A DNA stretch of 64,000 nucleotides from Strigamia acuminata (Eukaryota; Arthropoda; Chilopoda; Geophilomorpha; Linotaeniidae), in the NCBI GenBank assembly GCA_949358305.1, contig CASHSZ010000001.1, positions 340,501-404,500 of the forward strand, given 5' to 3'. The notes under the pieces were generated by a model that saw only the letters and a list, made by a program, of their open reading frames with translations, made no database searches and had not been told where the DNA came from. The position numbers were made by a program, and so were the translations under genes. Every line of letters begins with the position of its first letter. Position 1 is the first letter of the stretch. Below, piece by piece: positions 56,349-64,000 of this stretch.

Positions 56349-58708
56349 CCTTTTGCGTGTGACGACGCGTCATACACAATCCTTAGCTTTGTTGTGGCTC
56401 GAGTTTCGTCAATTACTGGTCGATGAGGGATATAATACGGGTTGTCTGGTTTCGAGTTCTTCGGAACTTTTTCCAAGATTCCGGAGGCGAGTTGTTCGTC
56501 GATCACTTTTTTATAGTCTAAATACAATTTGGGATTTTTTCGGAAACGGTTAATTAAGCTCCACAAACGCTTTTTTGCGACATCTCGATTGTCGCTCAAT
56601 TCTTTGCGGTCGATCTTCCACGGGAATCCCACTTCGTAATGGTCATCCACCCACTCAATCTGGTCTTTGAAGCGTTTCAACGTGTCCACTTCATCGATTC
56701 CCGGTTCCATAGTCTCGTGACGAATCCCAATCGACTCCAAGTTCCAAAATTTCTCTAAAAGTTCGTTTGTATTATCGGCAACAATCACTTTATTTACCCG
56801 CACCAAAGATGACATTGTTGTTTCTGTCTTCCCAGCTGATCCGTGCAGTGTCCAACCAAAGATGGTTTCGATCGCCATCAAATTCTCGTCGATACGCTGC
56901 TGTTTTCCCGTTGTAACGCGCCAAAAGTTGTCGACGCCGATCAAAATGGACACTCCATCGTCTCGTTGAATGTTGCTATCGTGGGTTAGTTTAATATCGA
57001 ATTTTCTTAACTTTTCCATCACCTGCTCATCTGGTTTTCCATGTAGGGTCGGCGTTATCCAAGGTGATTCGAGGGCTTCGATCTCTAAACTACAATTTCT
57101 ATTTTCACAGTTATTCAAACTCAATTTCACCTTTTTCCTTTTTGTAATTGTTGGCTCAGTGGATCCGAAAGTCAAGAGGGCGAGGGATTGTTCTCCAGTT
57201 TTTTCCAGTTGTAATTCGCGCGACAGTTTTTCTGTGATGAAACTTCTTTGTGATCCCCCATCCAAAAAACACTGGACTTTTCTTTTCTTGTTGCTTCCGT
57301 TGGCTTCCAGAACGACGACTTGCAGGAACATCACGGTTTCCATAGCTGTAGACTCTTGTACGGCTGAAGTTAAAGTTGTTTCTGTTTTCTTCGTGTCTTC
57401 TTTGTCGCACAAATACGTGTGATGTTTCTGCTCACATTTTCGGCATTTAAATCGGGTGTTGCATTGGCGAGCCTGATGATTCTCTTTTAAGCATCGATAA
57501 CAACGTCGGGCCTTGAAACACGCTTCCTTTCGTTTCTCCACGGACAACGGACAGTCTGGACTCTTGTGATCTTCTTTCTCGCAAAACGTGCATTTGTAGA
57601 CAATGTTGGAGAGGGCTGAAGCGGAACTGTGATTATTAGACTTGTAATTGGTTTTCTTCACCTCTTCCTTTCTGGTATTCGGAGCTTCCGTCGATTCTTG
57701 TGTTTTATTATTGGTTTTGTCTGCGGCTTCCGTACGCTCCCTCATCGCGACCTCGAATCTGAAGAAATCAAGAAATTCTTTTACTTTCCACGGCGCATCT
57801 CCTCGTGGACGCGCAAAATCGTGCTGGATACTGTTTGGTACAGCACGCGCTAATATTGGGCACAACAATGGTCCAAAGGTTTCCGCAGGTACGCCGAGGT
57901 TCTCGAGACTTTTGATGTGGAGGTCGCAAAAGTCGTACAGCTTCCGTAACGCCGTTATATCCTCCGCTCGTTTCACTGGTTGCATCTCGAGGAGTTTTGC
58001 CATGTGTGCACCTACAATCTGTTCTTTTTGACCAAAACGATTAGTTAAAAGTTCTATTGCAGTGTCATAGTTGAGTTCCGTCACGGTGAGCCCGCTAATT
58101 GCATTTGCTGCGAGTCCCTCGACGAGTGAGCGCAGATACACAAACTTGGCGGTTTTGGGTAAAGCTGTATTGTTGTGCACGCTCAATTCAAAATCGGACC
58201 AGAACCCCGTCCAGGTTTCCGGCGTGCCTTTAAACTTGGCGACCTCGAGCTTCGGCAGTTTCATCACTGCATATTGCGGTTGAATTGGGTTTGGGTTTTG
58301 CACAGGTGGAACGAAAAGAGGGTTAACTGGTGGTATATTTACGAGTGGTACTTGCGGTGGTTGTTGTGGTGGTGTTTGTTTCATTTGCGCGAGTTCTTTC
58401 AAGGCGACTTCGAGTGTGATTCGGGCGGCGGTCATCTCGTCTTGTAGTTCTTCCGCTTCGAATTCGTCTTGGTCCACCTCGTTCACGTCGGTGATCCCGT
58501 CGGCGATTATTGTGTCCAGTTTATCGATTTTCAAACGTTTTGTGATTAGTTGGGCTTGTATGCATAATAATCGTACCTCGTTGAGGGGATCCTCGGCCAT
58601 TTCTTTCTTCAATTTCGCAAAAAGCGCACGCACGCTCCTTCTCTGTGTTTCCCTTTGTGCACGACTTCTTGCCAAATCGTCCATTTTCGCGTTCTGGTTC
58701 GTTTTCAA
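56336..58708 (-). CDS. BEL/Pao gag-protease and N-terminal part of reverse transcriptase
   Basis: 790 residues. Coiled N-terminus (1-110), Pro/Gln linker, DUF1759-type Gag (about 151-325, LPKLEVAKFKGTPETWTGFW), three zinc knuckles (373-434, CTFCEKEDH, CYRCLKENH, CRKCEQKHH), and a protease with catalytic FLDGGSQRSF (Asp-483; most relatives have DSGS). It then enters reverse transcriptase (LRIVYDASS) and stops after HAKGCYR. Downstream homology resumes in the -1 frame, 13 bp before this stop. Confidence 0.92.
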   Translation of the reverse strand: MKTNQNAKMDDLARSRAQRETQRRSVRALFAKLKKEMAEDPLNEVRLLCIQAQLITKRLKIDKLDTIIADGITDVNEVDQDEFEAEELQDEMTAARITLEVALKELAQMKQTPPQQPPQVPLVNIPPVNPLFVPPVQNPNPIQPQYAVMKLPKLEVAKFKGTPETWTGFWSDFELSVHNNTALPKTAKFVYLRSLVEGLAANAISGLTVTELNYDTAIELLTNRFGQKEQIVGAHMAKLLEMQPVKRAEDITALRKLYDFCDLHIKSLENLGVPAETFGPLLCPILARAVPNSIQHDFARPRGDAPWKVKEFLDFFRFEVAMRERTEAADKTNNKTQESTEAPNTRKEEVKKTNYKSNNHSSASALSNIVYKCTFCEKEDHKSPDCPLSVEKRKEACFKARRCYRCLKENHQARQCNTRFKCRKCEQKHHTYLCDKEDTKKTETTLTSAVQESTAMETVMFLQVVVLEANGSNKKRKVQCFLDGGSQRSFITEKLSRELQLEKTGEQSLALLTFGSTEPTITKRKKVKLSLNNCENRNCSLEIEALESPWITPTLHGKPDEQVMEKLRKFDIKLTHDSNIQRDDGVSILIGVDNFWRVTTGKQQRIDENLMAIETIFGWTLHGSAGKTETTMSSLVRVNKVIVADNTNELLEKFWNLESIGIRHETMEPGIDEVDTLKRFKDQIEWVDDHYEVGFPWKIDRKELSDNRDVAKKRLWSLINRFRKNPKLYLDYKKVIDEQLASGILEKVPKNSKPDNPYYIPHRPVIDETRATTKLRIVYDASSHAKGCYR

Positions 58709-58715
58709 AAATGTT

Positions 58716-58733
58716 TCCCGGGTTTCGGCACCA
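58716..58733 (-). promoter_or_regulatory. BEL/Pao primer binding site, tRNA-Phe
   Basis: Minus strand TGGTGCCGAAACCCGGGA abuts the 5' LTR with no spacer. It is complementary over 18 bases to the 3' end of eukaryotic tRNA-Phe. Confidence 0.88.
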
Positions 58734-59033
58734 TGAGACGTTGCACGAGCAACTTGTATAAATGAAACACTCCTAAAACTTGTTAAAACGACGGATGGAG
58801 TCGGATTCGGATCGAAGTTTGTTGTAGACTCAAAGAAACGATGTAGACAAGGTTACATTTGAAAAGACAGTGAGTTTTTATTCAAAATTTTAGATATATA
58901 AAACAAGAGGATTAAGTTAATCCTTAAATTCCAATAATATAGATCCGGGTCACAAGTGAACTTTTCCACTTGCGCCACGGTGGTCAAAACACTCAACTAA
59001 ATTATTTCACTTTGGAAACCGCCAGTTTCCACA
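58734..59033 (-). repeat. BEL/Pao 5' LTR
   Basis: Identical to 53143-53442 as far as I compared by eye. Confidence 0.95.
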
Positions 59034-59051
59034 GGTTGATTTGGAACAATC

Positions 59052-59250
59052 CAGGGGCGGATCTAACTTTTCGGGGGCCCTGGGCTTAAGGTTTTTTCGG
59101 GACCCTTTTATTGACATTTCTAATAGCAACCTCTCTTCTTTTTTCTCTTTTTAAGCAACCTTTTTTTTTTTTTTTTGTACATTGCCTTGTGTCTTGGCCT
59201 TGGGGCCACTGGGCTCAAGCCACATTAGCCCTATGCTAGATCCGCCCCTG
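59052..59250. mobile_element. hAT MITE (CAGGGGCGGATC ends)
   Basis: Ends CAGGGGCGGATCTA and TAGATCCGCCCCTG. Imperfect 8-bp duplication GAACAATC (59044-59051) / GAACCATC (59251-59258). It inserted into the AAGGGT element beside the BEL copy. Confidence 0.85.
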
Positions 59251-59329
59251 GAACCATCCAAATCCAACTCAATTCAATCCGAACTCGGTTTGAGTCGGGT
59301 TGTATCCTATCTGACCGCACCCTTAATCG

Positions 59330-59640
59330 CAACAACAAGATACCGCAACAAGCCGTCCCAAAAAATAATTTTTTATCTAAAACCCAGTACGGCTGGGTTC
59401 GCGGTGGGGGGATTAAGGGGGGTTGCAGCACCCCCTTGTTAGCATCTCTTGGGAGAAAAAAAAAGAAAAACCCAAAATACACATAAGTTAGTCGCAGTTT
59501 CCCAAGTCGCAGTTTCCCAAGTCGCGGTATATTGATGTCGCTATAGATAGTGTTGCGCAAGATGATACACTCCAATTCAAACCAGACTCTACCCACTATT
59601 ATTTCTGCACGTATTTAGTCGCATCAAAATCAAGGATACT
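59330..59640. mobile_element. GCGACATCA core element and promoter flank upstream of copy 8
   Basis: Same arrangement as 34190-34510, including the GC core (GGGTTCGCGGTGGGGGG...GTTGCAGCACCCCC). Confidence 0.6.
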
Positions 59641-59792
59641 TATATAAGAATATTGAAAAAATAATTTTTAAAAGTATCCCACAACTGTTTCCATTGTTGA
59701 TATGACGTCAATGTTATTGTTTAAATTGTCAAACGAAATTGACATGAACTAAATGTCATTATATTTCCTCATCTTGCTCATCTTATTGCAGC

Positions 59793-59800
59793 TATAAAAG
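59793..59800 (+). promoter_or_regulatory. TATA box of family copy at 59877
   Basis: TATAAAAG, 84 bp upstream of the ATG, same block as 34635. Confidence 0.7.
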
Positions 59801-60344
59801 TAAAGCAACCCACACAAATTTCACCATACTGCTTCAAAGTTATTTGTGGTGTATTTCATCATTTTAATTTGCCAATATGAAGTTTATTTATGTGTGTTTG
59901 GTTCTAGTGTCACTTTCATTTTCTGTCTTTGGAGGTTCGTATTCAAATTAATGGTACTTGTAGAATATATAATAATAACATCAACAATTTTAGATGATTT
60001 TGATACTTGGAAAGACTTAAGAGGTTGTATTTTCATTTTTTTTTCTCTCTTTATTTAACAATAATACAATATATAATATTACAGTCACTTATGCCAAGGA
60101 TAAAAATTCTCCTCATGCATTTGCCAAATTACCCTCTACTAGGAATGATGCAACAGATGCAGGTTATAAACCATTTAGTAGTGATGATTCTAAGTGTTCT
60201 GGTATTGGTTACAGATACATTCTAAATCATGATCCAGCTGTCATCCCTATTTATAACGAAAAAGGTTTCCTCAATGGCTTTCAATCTGGTGTAAGCAGTA
60301 TTTTTGTTTTAATGATTAACCCTTTGATGCATAAGGGTATAATA

Positions 60345-60700
60345 AGGGGTTTCAAAAATGACATGCTGGAGTGATTGTTCCGATAATCCCAAACACTGCA
60401 TTCTTGAGGACCCACACCAGGTCTAAATGATTATTCACTTGACCTTTAAATTAATTCATTTAATTATTTTTATTTATACAGTATACTGATAATAATTTAC
60501 AACCAACTCTCTTTTTCTTACAAGTTAGTTGAAGCATTCTTCAGCAGTAACAACTTCTTTTTAAACAATTATACATAAGCGCTGAAGTGCTGAAGTGATT
60601 ATTTATGTGATTGGTCCACACAGATCACATGATAATCGTTTCAGCAGAATAATGGTCATAATCACTTCAGCGCCTTCAGCATGTCATTTTTTAAACCCCT
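60345..60700. mobile_element. AGGGGTTT MITE in intron 3 of copy 8
   Basis: Same element and site as 35196-35547, TA on both sides. Confidence 0.85.
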
Positions 60701-61307
60701 TAATGTATCCATTTTGGTATAAGCCATTCCTTCTTTAGTTCGCTACTGGTTATATACGATAGAAAGTGCTAATGTGAGATCAATAATATTAAAGAATTCA
60801 GCTTTATCTAGTGGTGGTTTTAAACACTACTGGTAAAAGCCAAAATCTGTTATCTGAAGCGTCAATTGTATTTCCTGGATATGATCGGTGAACCCCACAA
60901 AAGAAAGCAAAATCTTAAATTATTTTCTTAATTTCTAGTTTCCAGTAAGTCAAATGGTAAACAAAAAAGTTAAAGCCTGGTTCAAACAACAATCCATGTT
61001 TACGAAAGAACATCCAGCATATAATAAATCATAGACCTTGTACTTATTGACTGTATATTTCCAAGATCCAGGTAATTTCTCATTAAAACATAATTCTGAA
61101 AAACACCGTTTAAAAAATTTACTTTTTTTCATAGAGCATGTATGCAAAAAGAATTATAAATGGCAAAGAGCCTTTTACTACATGAACGCCACCAAAAAGG
61201 TTAAAGTGCCTATGAAAGAATCAGAATTAGACCATCATGAATGGGTGAAAGGAAAATGTACTGACGAAAAGAGTTTGTATGGCAGTTCATAGTCCTGAAC
61301 CCATGTC

Positions 61308-61670
61308 CCGTATATTTGTAAATAGCGCATCCGTGCGCTATTAGAAAAAAAAAAATTTTTGACCCGCGCGATATTAGAGGCCCGCGGACTATGTAAACCC
61401 AGCTGCTGGGTTTTTTTTAACATATCGGCAACAAAAAACACCTAAAAGGTGTAACAATTGAGACGTTTTCCATACGTTTCGGTAATTTTCTGCCGAAACA
61501 TATGCAAAACGTGTCATTTGTCATCCTTTTTTGGCACGTTTCGGGCCTCCAATTGTGTACCCGCGCGCAATGCGAGGCCCGCACGTTATTGGCAAAAATA
61601 AAATTTGCCCCGCGCGCAATTCGAGGTCCGCGGGCTATTAGAAGCCCGCGTAGTAATTGATAATATACGG
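61308..61670. mobile_element. CCGTATAT MITE in intron 5 of copy 8
   Basis: Related to 27446 and 52285 (GCGCATCCGTGCGC hairpin, CCCGCG words, CGTTTCGGTAATTTTCTGCC). The left TA has become TC; the right TA is at 61671-61672. It occupies exactly the base pair position where copy 7 has the 36151-36325 element. Confidence 0.88.
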
Positions 61671-62225
61671 TATATTGTAAAAACAGGCTCATCTTATGAT
61701 TAATTAACTTTACCGTAAATCTCCAAATTGTGGCCTGGTTCGTGTAGTGATCTGCACCCATTTAACCACCCAGAGGTCACCTACAGTTTATACAATAAAC
61801 ACTAGGTCAAATTAAATGCCCATTAATCATTAAGTACGTCAGTATTAGGGCAAGTAACACCAATAATACTCGTACCTTTTATTAGGAACCCGCTATTTAT
61901 ACAAACTGAGTAAAAGCATCAACTGTAACTATTTTCAACCCTTCTTTCCATTGTACGATCATGGAAAACTGGTTAGCTTCAGTTTTCTGGGTTTTGAATC
62001 GTACAACTCGACACGATATGGACCTGACGAATATCACACAAAAGACACATACTCGGTAAAAGATTTTACCATCCGTTTGGTCCAAAGTAAAAAGCAAGCT
62101 TTAATTTCTATTATTTGTTGCAGAAATTCTTAAAAACTGTTCCTGATTGTTTGAAAGATGAAGGTGATGGTTTGACAACTCTCCATGTGTATATGATCGA
62201 GGAACCATGGGGCATCAAATGTTAA

Positions 62226-62395
62226 GTTTGTGTGCAAATTGAGAATTTGAAAGTATTTTTAAATAATGTTGTTTTTATTAATTTGTGGAATTGGTTTTAG
62301 TGTTTTAATTATTTGTTCGGTTTTAATTAATAACAGATTCTCTGATTTAGTGTTTGACTTTTGATTGATTGGAATTTAAGTAATAGAATGTGACC
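62226..62395. other. 3' flank of copy 8, nothing recognised
   Basis: AT-rich; unrelated to the 3' flank of copy 7. Confidence 0.5.
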
Positions 62396-62602
62396 TATAC
62401 TCTGGTTCGACTCAAGAGTATGCCCTTCTCCCATTGGCCGAGCCGCATTACTCCTAACTCCAGGCTGTATTACCATAGAGTAAAGAATCTACCACCAGGA
62501 AAAGTAGTTCTTATTTTTAGTATTATTATTACTACATTTTTGGATCACTACACGGCTCGGCCAATGGGAGAAGGGCATACTCTTGAGTCGAACCAGAGTA
62601 TA
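62396..62602. mobile_element. TATACTCTGGTTCGACTC MITE
   Basis: Near-perfect TIRs of about 50 bp (GACTCAAGAGTATGCCCTTC, TCCCATTGGCCGAGCCG and complements). The loop has CTACCACCAGGAAAAGTAG, the domain shared with 3668, 18098 and 51600. Confidence 0.88.
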
Positions 62603-62855
62603 CATTTAATTTCGTGACCTACATGTCACTTTTTGAACTTTAATCCTTTTTGTGATGTTCTTTTTTGTTTGTCTGAAAATATTCCACGGGAAGGTTTTCA
62701 AAGTTGTAATTTGGTGTACACTCTGGGACCATCCAAACCCCAGAAATCTGAAATAGGAAAATAATAAACTTTTCATTCCTGAAATGGGGACTCAAAATGG
62801 CGATAAACGAGGATCCAAACCAGATCCAAAATCCAAAATGACAAAACAACTTTTA

Positions 62856-63470
62856 GGCACAAAAATTCATATTTAGGCACTAAAAATTCATATTTAGGCA
62901 CTAAAAATTCATATTTAGGCACTAAAAATTCATATTTAGGCACTAAAAATTCATATTTAGGCACTAAAAATTCATATTTAGGCACTAAAATCCATATTTA
63001 GGCACTAAAAATCCATATTTAGGCACTAAAAATCCATATTTAGGCACTAAAATCCATATTTAGGCACTGAAAATTCATATTTAGGCAAAAAAAATCATAT
63101 TTAGGCAAAACTAAATCATATTTAGGCTCAACAATTCATGTTTAGGCACAAAAATTCCTGTTTAGGCTCAACAATTCACATTAAGGCACAAAAATTCATG
63201 TTCAGGCACAAAAATTCATGTTCAGACACAAAAATTCATGTTCAGGCACAAAAATTCACATTAATAGTCACAAAAATTCACATTAATAGTCACAAAAATT
63301 CACATTAATAGTCTCAAAAATTCACATTAATAGTCACAAAAAACTTATTAGACACAAAAAATTCTTATTTAGACACAAAAAATTCTTATTTAGACACAAA
63401 AAATTATTATTTAGACACAAAAAAATTCTTATTTTGACACAAAAAATTCTTATTTAGGCACAAAATTTAT
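62856..63470. repeat. 21-bp minisatellite, graded divergence
   Basis: Units of ATTTAGGCACTAAAAATTCAT repeat about 12 times nearly perfectly, then drift through TTTAGGCACAAAAATTCATG and CACATTAATAGTCACAAAAA to CTTATTTAGACACAAAAAAT forms. The minus-strand frame reading KYEFLVP repeats is a by-product. Confidence 0.93.
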
Positions 63471-64000
63471 TTTTGATTAAAATAATATCCAAGTTTTGAC
63501 CAAAATCGTTCTATGTTTGGCCATAGACAGCACCATCATTCGTATTTACGAAGAAAATTTACCGTTTCGACCATTTTGTGCACCAAAAGTGAATTTGGAC
63601 TAATAACCTAAGCTTGATGAATTAATGTCAATGTTATCTTCAAGCCTGTAGCGTATATAAATAATTAAAAGCATTGTCCTACCGTTTAAAATGGATTTTT
63701 ATCAAGAGATGGTTTCTTTAACAGTTTAGCCTCGGTTTGAGCTCCACTCACGTCCGCCATTGCTTCACGGCCTTGTTACATGCGGCGCGTTGAGGCCTTC
63801 TACCGACACAATTCTAACCCGTTGAAATAAATAAAATAAAATAAGAAATAAAAATCGCAACATGAATTTCGTTACAAAATAATTTCTAATTTATTTATTT
63901 ATTTAATACAATTACATTTTCGAATGATTATTTGCCTCAGCATATATCTCACCCTGGTGTGATTTAATGCCATAAATGGCTCGTAGGCTACAATTTCAAG
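63471..64000. other. Spacer, nothing recognised
   Basis: No supported gene or bounded repeat. ATAAATAAAATAAAATAAG near 63826 is simple sequence. Confidence 0.5.

Larger units (their letters stand above)
53143..59033 (-). mobile_element. BEL/Pao LTR retrotransposon, very young
   Basis: Two 300-bp LTRs (53143-53442 and 58734-59033) read identically. GGTTG target duplication at 53138-53142 and 59034-59038. TG...CA ends. tRNA-Phe primer site, gag with three zinc knuckles, A17-type protease, reverse transcriptase, RNase H, HHCC-integrase and the C-terminal DUF5641-like domain, in BEL/Pao order. A single frame break splits the usual one ORF. Confidence 0.96.
59877..62225 (+). pseudogene. Six-cysteine secreted-protein family copy 8, one stop codon
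   Basis: Exons: 59877-59934, 59994-60023, 60085-60290, 60939-61071, 61135-61272, 61886-62055 and 62124-62225. All have exactly the lengths of copy 7 and all six cysteine codons are kept. The only clear lesion is TAG at 61032-61034 in exon 4, where copy 7 has GAG. The exon 5 donor is altered to GTTTGT. The 3' flank diverges right after TAA, so the poly(A) signal of copy 7 is absent. It is either a very recent pseudogene, an allele, or a base error; with the stop read it would give only about 130 residues. Confidence 0.82.

Noticed and set aside
54631-58736. Long + strand frames inside the BEL element
   Set aside because: They are shadows opposite the minus-strand pol and gag frames, which carry all the motifs.
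62773-62985. Minus-strand frame with KYEFLVP repeats as a repeat protein
   Set aside because: It is the translation of the 21-bp minisatellite; the unit length is a multiple of three, so openness is automatic.
62856-63470. CRISPR-like array
   Set aside because: Units are contiguous with no spacers, and the genome is eukaryotic.

Overview
The window is AT-rich nuclear DNA from an invertebrate animal. The evidence is spliced genes with canonical introns and TATA boxes, a BEL/Pao retrotransposon (a superfamily known only from animals), an intron-containing Tc1 element, a Ty1/copia element, and dense TA-target MITEs. I cannot name the species from the sequence. I found no tRNA or rRNA gene, CRISPR array or bacterial-type operon.

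The host content is one gene family in a tandem array, all on the + strand. There are four intact genes (2050-5018, 6956-9153, 12180-14110, 29215-31434), a fifth intact gene (34721-36869), the 3' end of another cut by the window edge (1-611), two full-length copies with stop codons (15228-17698, 59877-62225), and two fragments (40467-41072, 51065-51125). Every complete copy has seven exons with intron phases 1-1-0-1-1-0, a TATA box 61-84 bp upstream of the ATG, a signal peptide, about 278-285 residues, and six conserved cysteines, the last at or near the C-terminus. I do not recognise the family and give no function. Sequence groups the copies into three subfamilies: 2050/6956/12180, 15228/29215 and 34721/59877.

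Mobile DNA fills the rest. 17.9-22.3 kb holds MITEs and a dead Tc1 element with 262-bp inverted repeats. 22.9-28.0 kb holds a copia element (186-bp LTRs, AGCTT target duplication) with gag frameshifts, a YVDY mutation in its reverse transcriptase, and a MITE inside its 3' LTR. 33.4-33.8 kb is a mariner-derived fold-back. 41.2-50.7 kb is a large non-autonomous LTR element with identical 1916-bp LTRs, a tRNA-Gln primer site repeated in its leader, no polymerase, and a 497-residue ORF of unknown type. 53.1-59.0 kb is a BEL/Pao element with identical 300-bp LTRs, a tRNA-Phe primer site and one frame break in reverse transcriptase.

The region is a birth-and-death array of secreted-protein genes. 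Repeats in its introns and spacers mark the order of events. The most striking pattern is in intron 5 of the 34721/59877 subfamily, where three paralogues each carry a different TA-CCGT MITE, two of them at exactly the same base.
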